Shown here: one piece after another, positions 35,367 through 44,451 of the stretch | Layout of the letters: the number at the start of each line of letters is the position of its first letter | Numbering within the stretch: the stretch's first letter is position 1 | Assembly: GCF_014650875.1 (NCBI RefSeq) | Contig: NZ_BMVU01000001.1 | Coordinates: forward strand, 496,001-560,000 | DNA: 64,000 bases | DNA from: Streptomyces minutiscleroticus | GTDB lineage: Bacteria > Actinomycetota > Actinomycetes > Streptomycetales > Streptomycetaceae | Reading direction: 5' to 3' | The notes under the pieces: generated by a model | Databases searched by the model: none | The model's input: only the letters and a program-made list of their open reading frames with translations | Told to the model about the DNA's origin: nothing | Made by a program: the position numbers and the translations under genes

Positions 35367-36428
35367 GTGGCGTCCCACCGTCGACCCAAGCAGCCGAGCC
35401 GTGCCCGCGTGACCGTGCTCACCGCGACCGCGGCCGCCGCCGTGGCCCTCACCTCCCAGGCCGCGAACGCCGCCCCGAGCGAGAAGCCGAGCAAGGACGA
35501 GGTCAAGTCCAAGGTCGACAAGCTCTACGAAGAGGCGGAGAAGGCCACCGAGAAGTACAACGGGGCCAAGGAGAAGCAGGAGAAGCTCGAGAAGCAGATC
35601 GACGATCTGCAGGACAACGTGGCCCGCGGCCAGGAGGAGCTCAACGAGCTGCGGGACGGCCTCGGCTCGATGGCCAGCGCCCAGTACCGCTCGGGCGGCA
35701 TCGATCCCTCCGTCCAGCTCTTCCTCTCCGCCGACCCGGACGACTACCTCGACAAGGCGTCCACCATGGACCAGCTGAGCGGTCAGCAGGTCGAGGCGCT
35801 GAAGAAGGTCCAGGAGAAGCAGCGCTCGCTCGCCCAGCAGCGCAAGGAGGCCTCCGAGAAGCTCGCGGACCTCGCCGACACCCGCACCGAGCTCGGCAAG
35901 AAGAAGAAGGAAGTCCAGGGCAAGCTCGCCGAGGCGCAGAAGCTGCTCAACTCCCTGACGGCCGCGGAGAGGGCCGCGCTCCAGGAGGAGGAGCAGAGAG
36001 CCTCCCGCGCCAGCGAGCGCAACGCCCTCGACGCGAGCACCGGGAGCGCCGGGAGCGGTGGCCAGGCGGCCTCCGGCCGCGCCTCGGCCGCGTACGCCGC
36101 CGCGCAGAGCAGGATCGGCTCGCCGTACGTCTACGGTGCCACCGGCCCCAGCTCCTTCGACTGCTCCGGCCTCACCTCCTGGGCCTACGCCCAGGCCGGC
36201 GTCGGCATCCCGCGCACCTCCGAGGCCCAGGCCAACTACGGCACGCGCATCTACTCCCAGAGCGACCTCCAGATCGGCGACCTGGTCTTCTTCTTCAACG
36301 ACCTGCACCACGTCGGCCTCTACGCCGGCAACGGCCAGGTCCTGCACGCGCCGCGCACCGGCACCGTCGTGCGGTACGAGTCGATGAACACCATCGGCGG
36401 CCCGTTCATGTTCGGCGTCCGGGTCTGA
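35367..36428 (+). CDS. secreted NlpC/P60 peptidoglycan hydrolase, copy 1
   Basis: 353 residues. Signal peptide cut after SQAANA; a coiled coil from about 40 to 215 (KSKVDKLYEEAEKATEKYN), then a linker and the NlpC/P60 domain in the last 115 residues. The catalytic Cys is in SSFDCSGLTSWAY and the His in LHHVGLYAG, with a third His in QVLHAP. It resembles RipA-type endopeptidases that cut the stem peptide. GTG 35367 is 9 nt after AAGGAG. The second copy follows on the same strand behind its own terminator. Confidence 0.92.
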   Translation: MASHRRPKQPSRARVTVLTATAAAAVALTSQAANAAPSEKPSKDEVKSKVDKLYEEAEKATEKYNGAKEKQEKLEKQIDDLQDNVARGQEELNELRDGLGSMASAQYRSGGIDPSVQLFLSADPDDYLDKASTMDQLSGQQVEALKKVQEKQRSLAQQRKEASEKLADLADTRTELGKKKKEVQGKLAEAQKLLNSLTAAERAALQEEEQRASRASERNALDASTGSAGSGGQAASGRASAAYAAAQSRIGSPYVYGATGPSSFDCSGLTSWAYAQAGVGIPRTSEAQANYGTRIYSQSDLQIGDLVFFFNDLHHVGLYAGNGQVLHAPRTGTVVRYESMNTIGGPFMFGVRV

Positions 36429-36510
36429 TCCGGCCGGCCCCTCCACGGCCTCCGCGGGCCACGCCTCCTACCGCCCGATCGGGCGAATTCGGCGCCGCAT
36501 GCTGACCCCT

Positions 36511-36544
36511 CGCCCCGCCGGTGACCTGCGTCTCCGGCGGGGCG
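36511..36544 (+). terminator. hairpin between the two NlpC/P60 genes
   Basis: CGCCCCGCCGG (36511-36521) pairs exactly with CCGGCGGGGCG (36534-36544). It separates the paralogues, so each probably has its own promoter. Confidence 0.65.
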
Positions 36545-36655
36545 TCGCCGTGTCCGCCCGGTCGCGTCTTTGTCCGCCGCGTGATCGCGCGGCTACTCTC
36601 TGCCGCGTTTCCCCCAACTCCGGGGGACCGTCAGCGGAAGGGAGACCGGCTTCCC

Positions 36656-37672
36656 GTGGGGTCCCATCGCCGTCCCGCACCATCCGGCCTCGACCGGGGC
36701 GCCCGCAGCGCCGCCCTCTGCGTGCTCTCCGTCGCCGCCGCCTTCGGCTCGCTCCCGGCCGCCGGCGCCGCGCCCGAGGACGACGTCCGCGCCCGGGTGG
36801 ACCGCCTGTACGAGGAGGCCGAGCGCGCCACCGAGGCGTACAACAAGGCCGACGACCGGGCGGACGGCCTGAGCGAGCAGGTGGGCCTGGCCCAGGACCG
36901 CCTCGCACGGCAGCAGGACCGGGTCAACGCCCTGCGGGACGCGCTCGGTTCGCTCGCCGGGGCCCAGTACCGCTCCGGTGGCATCGACCCCTCGCTCGCC
37001 CTGCTCTTCTCCACGGACCCGGACGGCTACCTCGACAAGGCCGCCGCCCTGGACCGGATCGGCGTCCGCCAGGCGGGCGAGCTCCGGCGCCTCAACTCGG
37101 CCCTGCGCGTCCTGGGACAGCAGCGCGAGGAGGCCGGCCGCAAGCTCGCCGAGCTGGAGGAGAGCCGCCGGGACGTGGCCCGCAACAAGCGCCTCGTCGA
37201 GCGGAAGCTCGCGGTGGCCCGGCGGCTGCTCAACACGCTGTCCGCCGACGAGCGCGAGGCGTTCGGCCGGGCCTCCCGCTCGGCGCGCGGCGCGCTGCCG
37301 GAGTTCGGCGGCTCGGCCGCGCCCTCCGGCCGCGCCGCCGCCGCCCTCGCCGCGGCCCGCTCCGCCCTCGGCCGCCCGTACGTGTGGGGCGCCACCGGTC
37401 CCTCCGGCTTCGACTGCTCGGGCCTCATGCAGTGGTCGTACGCGCAGGCGGGCGTCGCCCTGCCGCGCACCTCGCAGGAGCAGCGGCACGCCGGGCGGCA
37501 GGTGCCGCTCGCCGAGGCCCGCCCCGGCGACCTGGTCACCTATCGCTCGGACGCCAGCCACGTCGGGATGTACGTCGGCGGCGGGCAGGTCATCCACGCG
37601 CCCCACCCGGGCGCCGCGGTCCGCTACGACCCGGTGGGCATGATGCCCGTCTCGTCCGTGACGCGCCCCTGA
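36656..37672 (+). CDS. secreted NlpC/P60 peptidoglycan hydrolase, copy 2
   Basis: 338 residues with the same plan as copy 1: signal peptide ending near AAGAAP, coiled coil (RARVDRLYEEAERATEAYN), NlpC/P60 domain with Cys in SGFDCSGLMQWSY and His in SHVGMYVG and VIHAP. It is clearly a tandem duplicate of copy 1, more Arg- and Ala-rich. The GTG at 36656 has its GGAG ribosome site in the loop of GGAAG/CTTCC (36636-36654). That is the same arrangement as copy 1, with a paired base change. Confidence 0.9.
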   Translation: MGSHRRPAPSGLDRGARSAALCVLSVAAAFGSLPAAGAAPEDDVRARVDRLYEEAERATEAYNKADDRADGLSEQVGLAQDRLARQQDRVNALRDALGSLAGAQYRSGGIDPSLALLFSTDPDGYLDKAAALDRIGVRQAGELRRLNSALRVLGQQREEAGRKLAELEESRRDVARNKRLVERKLAVARRLLNTLSADEREAFGRASRSARGALPEFGGSAAPSGRAAAALAAARSALGRPYVWGATGPSGFDCSGLMQWSYAQAGVALPRTSQEQRHAGRQVPLAEARPGDLVTYRSDASHVGMYVGGGQVIHAPHPGAAVRYDPVGMMPVSSVTRP

Positions 37673-37704
37673 GCCGGCGGCGCGGACCCCGTACGATCGG
37701 GCGG

Positions 37705-38904
37705 ATGGCCGGTCGAAGCGTTGCGTCGGGATGGGTCGTGGGGCTGCTGCTCGCCGGCCTGGTGGGCTGCGGGGCGCCGGCCTCGCCGGACACCACGGCC
37801 GCGGCGGTGCAGCGGCTGCTCGACCGGCGGGCCGGTGCGGTGCTCGACGGGGACGCGGTCGCGTACGCGGAGACCTCGGCTCCGGCCGGTGGCGCGTCCG
37901 CCGGGACGGACCTCGGCCGGCTGCGCGCCGTTCCGCTCGCCGCCTGGTCCTACCGCGTGACCGCCGTCCGCCGCGACGGCGACGCGGCCACCGTGCGGGC
38001 CGAGCTGCGCTACCGCCTCGACGGGTACGACCGGGCGCCCGTCACCGCCGGGCGCACCCTGCGGCTGACCCGCACCGACGGGCGCTGGTACGTGGCCTCG
38101 GACCGGCCCGCCGGGCGGTCGGCGCAGCAGCTGTGGGACCAGGGCGCCGTCCGCGCGGTGCGGGGCGGGCACAGCCTCGTCCTGGGGGCGGGGCAGTCCG
38201 AGGAAACGTTGCGCCGGTACGCGGACCTCGCCGACCGCGCGGTGCCCGCGGTGCGGGCGGCGTGGGACGGGGACTGGCCGGGGCGGGTGGTGGTCCTGGT
38301 GCCCGGCTCGGTGGACGGGATGGCGGCGCTGCTCGGGGCGTCCGCGTCCGCGTACCGGGGGATAGCGGCGGTCACCACGGGCGAGACGGGCGGCGGGGAG
38401 AAGGTCCCGGCGGACCGGATCGTGGTGAACCCGGACGCGTACGGCGCCCTCGGCGACCTCGGCAGGCAGGTCGTGCTCACCCACGAGACCACGCACGTGG
38501 CGACCCGCGCGCACACCTCGGCGGCCACCCCGCTGTGGCTCTCCGAGGGGTACGCGGACTGGGCCGGCTACCGCGGCACCGGCCGGACGGCCGCCCAGGC
38601 GGCGCCCGAGCTGCGGCGCGCCGTGGCGGCGGGGGACCGGCCCGCCGAGCTGCCGCAGGACGCGGACTTCGCCTTCTCCGGGGACGCCGCGCGGCTGGCG
38701 CGGGCGTACGAGGGCGGCTGGCTGGCCTGCCGCATGGTCGCCGGCCGCTGGGGCGAGGCCCGCCTGAACGAGTTCTACCGGGCGGTGGCCGCCCACGGAC
38801 GGCGCGCGGGCGCGCTGGAGACGGCCCTGCGGGACGTCCTGGGCACGACCCCGCAAAAGTTCACGGCGGACTGGAAGGCGTACGTCGCGGACCGGCTGGG
38901 GTGA
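37705..38904 (+). CDS. lipoprotein with HExxH metallopeptidase motif
   Basis: 399 residues. Lipobox GLVGC with Cys22. A helical-beta N-terminal part (30-165) precedes a gluzincin-type domain. HETTH provides the two zinc histidines and the catalytic Glu, and WLSEGYADW about 25 residues later gives the third ligand Glu. This is the peptidase MA-like fold. The target is unknown; the neighbouring cell-wall hydrolases suggest surface turnover. TACGAT at 37692-37697 lies 7 nt before the ATG, so the transcript is probably leaderless. Confidence 0.85.
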   Translation: MAGRSVASGWVVGLLLAGLVGCGAPASPDTTAAAVQRLLDRRAGAVLDGDAVAYAETSAPAGGASAGTDLGRLRAVPLAAWSYRVTAVRRDGDAATVRAELRYRLDGYDRAPVTAGRTLRLTRTDGRWYVASDRPAGRSAQQLWDQGAVRAVRGGHSLVLGAGQSEETLRRYADLADRAVPAVRAAWDGDWPGRVVVLVPGSVDGMAALLGASASAYRGIAAVTTGETGGGEKVPADRIVVNPDAYGALGDLGRQVVLTHETTHVATRAHTSAATPLWLSEGYADWAGYRGTGRTAAQAAPELRRAVAAGDRPAELPQDADFAFSGDAARLARAYEGGWLACRMVAGRWGEARLNEFYRAVAAHGRRAGALETALRDVLGTTPQKFTADWKAYVADRLG

Positions 38905-38971
38905 GCGGGGCCGGGGACGCGGAACCGGCCCGGGGACGGGCGGCGGCGCGCGTTGGATAGGGTCGGCCCCG

Positions 38972-40114
38972 ATGCACAAGACCCTGATCGTGACGAACGA
39001 CTTCCCGCCGCGGCCCGGTGGCATCCAGGCGTTCCTGCACAACATGGCGCTGCGCCTGGACCCCGAGCGGGTCGTCGTCTACGCGTCCACCTGGAAGCGG
39101 AGCCGGGAGGGCGTCGGGGCCACGGCCGCGTTCGACGCCGAGCAGCCCTTCACGGTCGTACGCGACCGCACCACGATGCTGCTGCCCACGCCGGGCGCCA
39201 CGCGCCGCGCCACCGGGCTGCTGCGCGAGCACGGCTGCACGTCGGTGTGGTTCGGCGCGGCGGCGCCGCTCGGGCTGATGGCGCCCGCGCTGCGCGCGGC
39301 GGGGGCCGAGCGGCTGGTGGCCACCACCCACGGCCACGAGGCGGGCTGGGCCCAGCTGCCCGCCGCGCGCGGCCTGCTGCGCCGCATCGGCGAGGCCACG
39401 GACACGGTCACGTACCTGGGCGAGTACACGCGCTCCCGGATCGCGGGGGCGCTGAGCCCGGCGGCGGCCGACCGGATGGCCCACCTGCCGCCCGGCGTCG
39501 ACGAGAAGACCTTCCACCCCGGCTCCGGCGGCGACGAGGTCCGTGCCCGGCTGGGGCTCACCGACCGCCCGGTCGTCGTCTGCGTCTCCCGCCTCGTGCC
39601 GCGCAAGGGCCAGGACACGCTGATCCGGGCCATGCCGCGGATCCTGGCCGGGGAGTCGGACGCCGTCCTGCTGATCGTCGGCGGTGGCCCGTACGAGAGG
39701 GACCTGCGCCGGCTGGCGGAGGAGACCGGGGTCGCCGGCTCCGTGCGCTTCACCGGGTCGGTGCCCTGGTCCGAGCTGCCGGCCCACTACGGCGCAGGCG
39801 ACGTCTTCGCCATGCCGTGCCGCACCCGCCGGGGCGGGCTCGACGTGGAGGGGCTCGGCATCGTGTACCTGGAGGCCTCGGCGACCGGGCTGCCGGTCGT
39901 CGCGGGCGACTCCGGCGGCGCCCCGGACGCCGTCCTGGACGGCGAGACCGGCTGGGTCGTGCGCGGCGGCTCCCCGGAGGAGGCCGCGGACCGGATCACC
40001 GCGCTGCTCGGCGACGCGGAGCTGCGCCGCCGCATGGGGGAGCGCGGCCGGGCGTGGGTCGAGGAGAAGTGGCGCTGGGACCTGCTGGCGGAGCGGTTGC
40101 AGGAGCTGCTGTAG
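38972..40114 (+). CDS. GT4 glycosyltransferase, PimB-like mannosyltransferase
   Basis: 380 residues of the GT-B fold. N-terminal VTNDFPPRPGGIQAFL is the acceptor-side motif of PimB'/MgtA enzymes. The C-terminal half has VSRLVPRKGQDTLI and the EX7E-type nucleotide site in GLGIVYLEASATGLPVV. It probably adds GDP-mannose-derived mannose to phosphatidylinositol mannoside. TAGGGT at 38958-38963 is 8 nt before the ATG (leaderless type). A strong terminator follows. The acyl-CoA ligase opposite it is not obviously linked in function. Confidence 0.85.
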   Translation: MHKTLIVTNDFPPRPGGIQAFLHNMALRLDPERVVVYASTWKRSREGVGATAAFDAEQPFTVVRDRTTMLLPTPGATRRATGLLREHGCTSVWFGAAAPLGLMAPALRAAGAERLVATTHGHEAGWAQLPAARGLLRRIGEATDTVTYLGEYTRSRIAGALSPAAADRMAHLPPGVDEKTFHPGSGGDEVRARLGLTDRPVVVCVSRLVPRKGQDTLIRAMPRILAGESDAVLLIVGGGPYERDLRRLAEETGVAGSVRFTGSVPWSELPAHYGAGDVFAMPCRTRRGGLDVEGLGIVYLEASATGLPVVAGDSGGAPDAVLDGETGWVVRGGSPEEAADRITALLGDAELRRRMGERGRAWVEEKWRWDLLAERLQELL

Positions 40115-40136
40115 CGACCGGCGGCCCGCACGGGCC

Positions 40137-40184
40137 TACGCAGGGGGCGCGGGACCTCGTCCGAGGTCCCGCGCCCCCTGCGTA
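40137..40184. terminator. 21-bp perfect hairpin between convergent genes
   Basis: The arms 40137-40157 and 40164-40184 pair exactly around CGTCCG (core CAGGGGGCGCGGGACC). It serves the mannosyltransferase and, in the other direction, the acyl-CoA ligase gene. Confidence 0.8.
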
Positions 40185-40205
40185 CGAGCGGTTCGTTCGT
40201 GGGGC

Positions 40206-42002
40206 TCAGCCCCGGTAGAGCGCCTCGATCTCGTCCGCGTAGTCCTTGGCGACGACGTTGCGCTTGAGCTTCAGGGACGGGGTGAGGTGCCCCGACTCCT
40301 CGGTGAACTGGGCGGACAGGACGCGGAACTTGCGCACCGACTCCGCCTTCGACACCGCGGCGTTGCCGTCGTCGACCGCGGACTGGACCGCGGCCAGCAG
40401 GTCCGCGTCCTCGCGCAGCGTCGCCGCCGTGGAGCCGGCCGGCTTGCCGTGCTCGGCGCACCAGCGGGCCAGGAACTCCTCGTCGAGCGTGACCAGCGCG
40501 CCCACGAACGGCCGCCCGTCGCCGACCACCATGCACTCCGCGACCAGCGCGTGCGCCCGGATGCGGTCCTCGATCACGGCCGGGGCGACGTTCTTGCCGC
40601 CCGCGGTGACGATGATCTCCTTCTTGCGGCCGGTGATCCGCAGGTAGCCGTCCTCGTCGAGGGTGCCGAGGTCGCCGGTGTGGAACCAGCCGTCCGCGAG
40701 CGCCTCGGCGGTCGCGCCGTCGTTGTTCCAGTACTCCTTGAACAGGTGCTCGCCGTGCAGCAGCACCTCGCCGTCGTCGGCGATGCGCACCACCGAGCCC
40801 GGCAGCGGCTGGCCGACCGTGCCGATCTTCTGCCGGTCCCACGGGTTGAACGCCGTGGCCGCGCAGGACTCCGTCAGGCCGTAGCCCTCCAGGACGGAGA
40901 AGCCGATGCCGCGGAAGAAGTGGCCGAGCCGCTCGCCCAGCGGGGCGCCGCCGGAGATCGCGTACTCGCCCCGGCCGCCGAGCACCGCGCGCAGCTTGCC
41001 GTAGACCAGCTTGTCGAAGAGCTTGTGCTTGAGCCTGAGGCCGAGGGACGGGCCCGAGGGGGTGTCCAGCGCGCGGCTGTACGCGATCGCCGTGTCCGCC
41101 GCCCTGTCGAAGATCCGGCCCTTGCCGTCGGCCTGCGCCTTGGCCCGCGCGCCGTTGTAGACCTTCTCGAAGACCCGCGGCACGCCGAGGATCAGCGTCG
41201 GCCGGAACGCGGCCAGCTCGTCGGTGAGGTTCTTGATGTCCGGGACCAGGCCCAGCTTGATCGGCGCCATCATCGGCGCGATCTGCACCAGCCGCCCGAA
41301 GACGTGGGCCAGCGGCAGGAACAGCAGCACCGAGCACTCGCCCGTGCGGAACAGGGGGCGCAGCCGCTCCACGATGTTGCCGCACTCGGCGAAGAAGCTG
41401 CGGTGGGTGAGCACGCAGCCCTTGGGGCGCCCCGTGGTGCCGGAGGTGTAGACGATGGTCGCCGGGTCGTCGGCCTTCGCGACCGAGCTGCGCTCCTCGA
41501 CGGTCGCGTCCTCGACGTCCGCGCCGAGCCGCTCCAGCTCCGCCACGCCGCCGCCGTCGATCCGCCAGAGGTGCTCCAGGGCGGGCAGCCGGTCGCGCAC
41601 GGACTCCACGGACGCCGCGTGCGCCGCCGTCTCCACGACGCAGGCCACGGCGCCGGAGTCGCCGAGGATCCACTGGACCTGCTCGGGCGAGCTGGTCTCG
41701 TACACCGGCACGGTGACGCCGCCCGCGCTCCAGATCGCGAAGTCCAGCAGCGTCCACTCGTAGCGGGTGCGCGACATCAGGCCGACCCGGTCGCCGGGCC
41801 GCACGCCGGCGGCGATCAGCCCCTTGGCGGCGGCCCTGACCTCGGCGAGGAACGCGGTGGCGGTGACGTCCGTCCAGGTGCCGCCGGTCTTGCGGGCGAT
41901 CACGGCGACATCGGGGTGCTGCGCGGCGTTTCTGCGGACGATGTCGGTCAGATTGCCGTCCGCTGGGACCTCGTACAAGGCCGGAAGGCTGAACTCGCGC
42001 AA
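40206..42002 (-). CDS. long-chain acyl-CoA ligase (AMP-binding, FadD15-like)
   Basis: 598 residues of the ANL superfamily. The ATP loop is IVYTSGTTGRPKG, the A5 motif GYGLTE, the A7 motif WFHTGDLG, and the C-terminal Lys motif GRKKEIIVTAGGKN. Activates long fatty acids with ATP and CoA for breakdown or lipid synthesis. The start is TTG 42002, 8 nt after AGGAG. It is divergent from a metallophosphoesterase gene across a 297-bp gap. Confidence 0.92.
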   Translation of the reverse strand: MREFSLPALYEVPADGNLTDIVRRNAAQHPDVAVIARKTGGTWTDVTATAFLAEVRAAAKGLIAAGVRPGDRVGLMSRTRYEWTLLDFAIWSAGGVTVPVYETSSPEQVQWILGDSGAVACVVETAAHAASVESVRDRLPALEHLWRIDGGGVAELERLGADVEDATVEERSSVAKADDPATIVYTSGTTGRPKGCVLTHRSFFAECGNIVERLRPLFRTGECSVLLFLPLAHVFGRLVQIAPMMAPIKLGLVPDIKNLTDELAAFRPTLILGVPRVFEKVYNGARAKAQADGKGRIFDRAADTAIAYSRALDTPSGPSLGLRLKHKLFDKLVYGKLRAVLGGRGEYAISGGAPLGERLGHFFRGIGFSVLEGYGLTESCAATAFNPWDRQKIGTVGQPLPGSVVRIADDGEVLLHGEHLFKEYWNNDGATAEALADGWFHTGDLGTLDEDGYLRITGRKKEIIVTAGGKNVAPAVIEDRIRAHALVAECMVVGDGRPFVGALVTLDEEFLARWCAEHGKPAGSTAATLREDADLLAAVQSAVDDGNAAVSKAESVRKFRVLSAQFTEESGHLTPSLKLKRNVVAKDYADEIEALYRG

Positions 42003-42299
42003 GACTGCTGCTCCTCATAGGGCGCCGGCGCCACGACTCTGTGTGATGCGACGGTGCGGTCCAAGGCTCGGGCAGGCACTCGGGGGACGGCGTGGCTGAC
42101 ACCTGAGTGCGACTGGACTGCCCGGACGTTACCCGCCGGTACTGCTGTCACGACAGGGGGTCGGGCGGAGATGTTCCCTGCGTCACACAGCTCGGCATTC
42201 CTTTCGCGCACAGTAGTCCACGGGATTCCCGACTGAGAAGTAACCGCAGGTCCGGCTGCGTCTGCACACGCCTGCTCCACGGCTCTACGCTTGATCGCC
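42003..42299. promoter_or_regulatory. divergent promoter region, acyl-CoA ligase and phosphoesterase
   Basis: TACGCT at 42286-42291 is the likely -10 of the plus-strand gene. CTGTC-AC-GACAG at 42145-42156 is a short palindrome that could bind a regulator. The region is less GC-rich than its flanks near 42170-42240. No gene is seen in it. Confidence 0.4.
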
Positions 42300-43100
42300 A
42301 TGGCAGCTACACAGAACGGGCGGGGCGAACGGCCCGGCACCCGCGTCCACGTGGTGAGCGACGTGCACGGCAACGCGCGCGACCTGGCCGTGGCGGGGGA
42401 GGGCGCCGACGCCCTGATCTGCCTGGGCGACCTCATCCTCTTCCTCGACTACGCCGACCACTCGCGCGGCATCTTCCCCGACCTCTTCGGCGAGGAGAAC
42501 GCGGACCGCATCGTCGAGCTGCGCACCGCGCGCCGCTTCGAGGAGGCGCGCGCGTTCGGACGGCGGCTGTGGGCGGGCCTCGACCGCGAGGCGGCTACGG
42601 AGAGGGCGGTGCGCAAGCAGTACGCCGAGCTGTTCGCCGCGTTCCCCACGCCGACGTACGCCACGTACGGCAACGTCGACATGCCGGCCCTGTGGCCGGA
42701 GTACGCCGGACCCGGTACGACCGTGCTGGACGGCGAGCGGGTCGAGATCGGCGGCCGGGTCTTCGGCTTCGTCGGCGGCGGCCTGCGCACCCCGATGAGG
42801 ACGCCCTTCGAGATCGGCGACGAGGAGTACGCGGCCAAGATCGAGGCCGTCGGCGAGGTGGACGTGCTGTGCACGCACATCCCGCCCGAGGTGCCGGAGC
42901 TCGTGTACGACACGGTGGCGCGCCGCTTCGAGCGGGGCAGCCGCGCCCTGCTGGACGCCATCCGGCGGACCCGTCCGCGCTACTCCCTCTTCGGGCACGT
43001 GCACCAGCCGCTGGCGCGGCGCATGCGGATCGGGGCGACCGAGTGCGTCAACGTGGGGCACTTCGCCAGGACGGGGAAGCCGTGGGTGCTGGAGTGGTGA
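42300..43100 (+). CDS. calcineurin-like metallophosphoesterase
   Basis: 266 residues with the binuclear-metal motifs in order: VVSDVHGN, CLGDL, YGNVDMP, LCTHIPPE and FGHVHQPL. It should hydrolyse phosphomono- or diesters; the substrate cannot be told. ATG 42300 has TACGCT 8 nt upstream, a leaderless arrangement. Cytosolic, with no signal peptide. The following 362-bp gap separates it from the SRPBCC gene. Confidence 0.85.
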   Translation: MAATQNGRGERPGTRVHVVSDVHGNARDLAVAGEGADALICLGDLILFLDYADHSRGIFPDLFGEENADRIVELRTARRFEEARAFGRRLWAGLDREAATERAVRKQYAELFAAFPTPTYATYGNVDMPALWPEYAGPGTTVLDGERVEIGGRVFGFVGGGLRTPMRTPFEIGDEEYAAKIEAVGEVDVLCTHIPPEVPELVYDTVARRFERGSRALLDAIRRTRPRYSLFGHVHQPLARRMRIGATECVNVGHFARTGKPWVLEW

Positions 43101-43174
43101 CGCCCGGGCGGCCCGGCCGGCGGGCCGGCGGGCGGACCGGGACACCGGCGCGCTGAACCGGCGGACCGGCAGGT

Positions 43175-43248
43175 CGGACCGGTGGACCGGTGGGCGGGGG
43201 CGGTGGACCGGCCGGCCGGACCGGTGGACCGGCGGGCGGGGGCGGCGG
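43175..43248. repeat. 32-bp direct repeat in the gap after the phosphoesterase gene
   Basis: 43175-43206 and 43217-43248 match at 30 of 32 positions (GGACCGGTGGACCGG core), with further partial copies of ACCGGNGG from 43135. The rest of the gap 43101-43462 holds no supported gene; TAGCCT at 43358-43363 may be the -10 of the next gene. Confidence 0.55.
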
Positions 43249-43462
43249 CGGTGCCGGGGCCCGTGCACCCCGGGCGCCCCGGCGGCTTCCGGCCACCGGG
43301 GGCGCGCGGCGGGGCACCGGGCTCCGGGGCGGGGGCCGTCGGCGGGGCGCCGCGCGGTAGCCTTCACGCTGCATACACACGCGCGGGTCCGTGCACCGCG
43401 AACGTGCGGGTCACGCGGACAGCGCCCCTCTTCACCGGACCGCACCTGGAGGAGCCACGGCG

Positions 43463-43906
43463 ATGGCGGAACACACCAGCTCGAGCATCACGATCGAGGC
43501 GGCGCCGGCCGACGTCATGGGAGTGATCGCCGACTTCGCCCGCTACCCGGACTGGACGGGAGAGGTGAAGGAGGCGGAGGTGCTCGCCACCGACGACCGG
43601 GGCCGCGCCGAGCAGGTGCGCCTCGTCATGGACGCGGGCGCCATCAAGGACGACCAGACCCTCGCGTACACCTGGACCGGCGACCACGAGGTGTCGTGGA
43701 CCCTGGTGAAGTCCCAGATGCTGCGCTCGCTCGACGGCTCCTACCTGCTGCGCCCCGCGGGCGACGGCGTCACGGAGGTCACCTACCGGCTGACCGTCGA
43801 CGTCAAGATCCCCATGCTCGGGATGATCAAGCGCAAGGCGGAGAAGGTCATCATCGACCGCGCCCTGGCGGGCCTGAAGAAGCGCGTGGAGTCGGGCGAG
43901 AAGTAG
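43463..43906 (+). CDS. SRPBCC-family protein (polyketide cyclase/dehydrase-like)
   Basis: 147 residues with the helix-grip fold that encloses a hydrophobic ligand. Typical sequence: TIEAAPADVMGVIADFARYPDWTGEVKEAEV at the start and a long C-terminal helix (ALAGLKKRVES). No catalytic residues are defined for this family, so it may bind a lipid or isoprenoid. ATG 43463 follows GGAGGAG by 8 nt. Confidence 0.85.
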   Translation: MAEHTSSSITIEAAPADVMGVIADFARYPDWTGEVKEAEVLATDDRGRAEQVRLVMDAGAIKDDQTLAYTWTGDHEVSWTLVKSQMLRSLDGSYLLRPAGDGVTEVTYRLTVDVKIPMLGMIKRKAEKVIIDRALAGLKKRVESGEK

Positions 43907-43927
43907 CACCGGCCCGACGGCGGGGCG

Positions 43928-43957
43928 GGCGGCCGACGCTCCCCGGCGCCGGCCGCC
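43928..43957 (+). terminator. hairpin after the SRPBCC gene
   Basis: GGCGGCCG (43928-43935) pairs with CGGCCGCC (43950-43957). A modest stem 21 nt past the stop. Confidence 0.45.
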
Positions 43958-44129
43958 GGCTTCCGGGGCCCGCCGGGCCCGTGCCCCGGGGGCGGTCGGA
44001 CGCGCGCCCGGCCGCTTGAGGGACCGGCCCCCTCGGGACCCGTGCCCGGCCACCGCGGCACCCGTGCCCGGCCGCCGGCCCGGTCCGTACGCGGGCCGGC
44101 CCGGACCGCCGTGCTCCGTGAACCGGACC

Positions 44130-44360
44130 GGGCCGCCCGCCGTTACGTCGCGCGTGGGCCGGTCCGGGCCGCCCGCCGTTACGTCGCGCGTGGGCCGGTC
44201 CGGGCCGCCTGTCGTTCGTGGGCCGGTCGGGGCCGCCCGGCGTGCCCGTCGCCCGTGGGCCGGGCCGCCTGTCGTGTCCGTCGCCTGTCGTTCGTGGGCC
44301 GCTCCGGGCCGCCCGGCGTGCCCGTGACCCGTCCGTCGCCCGTGGGCCGGGCCGGAGCCG
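44130..44360. repeat. 36-bp tandem repeat with decaying copies
   Basis: 44130-44165 and 44166-44201 are identical 36-bp units (GGGCCGCCCGCCGTTACGTC at their start). They are followed by shortened variants beginning GGGCCGCCTGTCG or GGGCCGCCCGGCG to about 44360. The gap 43907-44451 shows no gene. It is non-coding on codon pattern and spacing. The copies are adjacent with no spacers, so it is not CRISPR. Confidence 0.7.
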
Positions 44361-44451
44361 GGCGGGGGCCGGGGGAAGCCGCCCCGCAGCCCGGACCGGT
44401 GCAGCGGCCGTGATCCGGAGCGGGCGGGCGGCGCGGGTAGCGTTCAGCCCC

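Noticed and set aside
36499..38904. 801-codon frame running into the metallopeptidase gene
   Set aside because: The first 400 codons are an out-of-frame Arg/Pro shadow of NlpC/P60 copy 2. The real gene begins at 37705 after a -10 hexamer and with a lipoprotein signal.
44130..44360. Possible CRISPR array
   Set aside because: The repeat units are directly adjacent with no unique spacers, and there are no cas genes.
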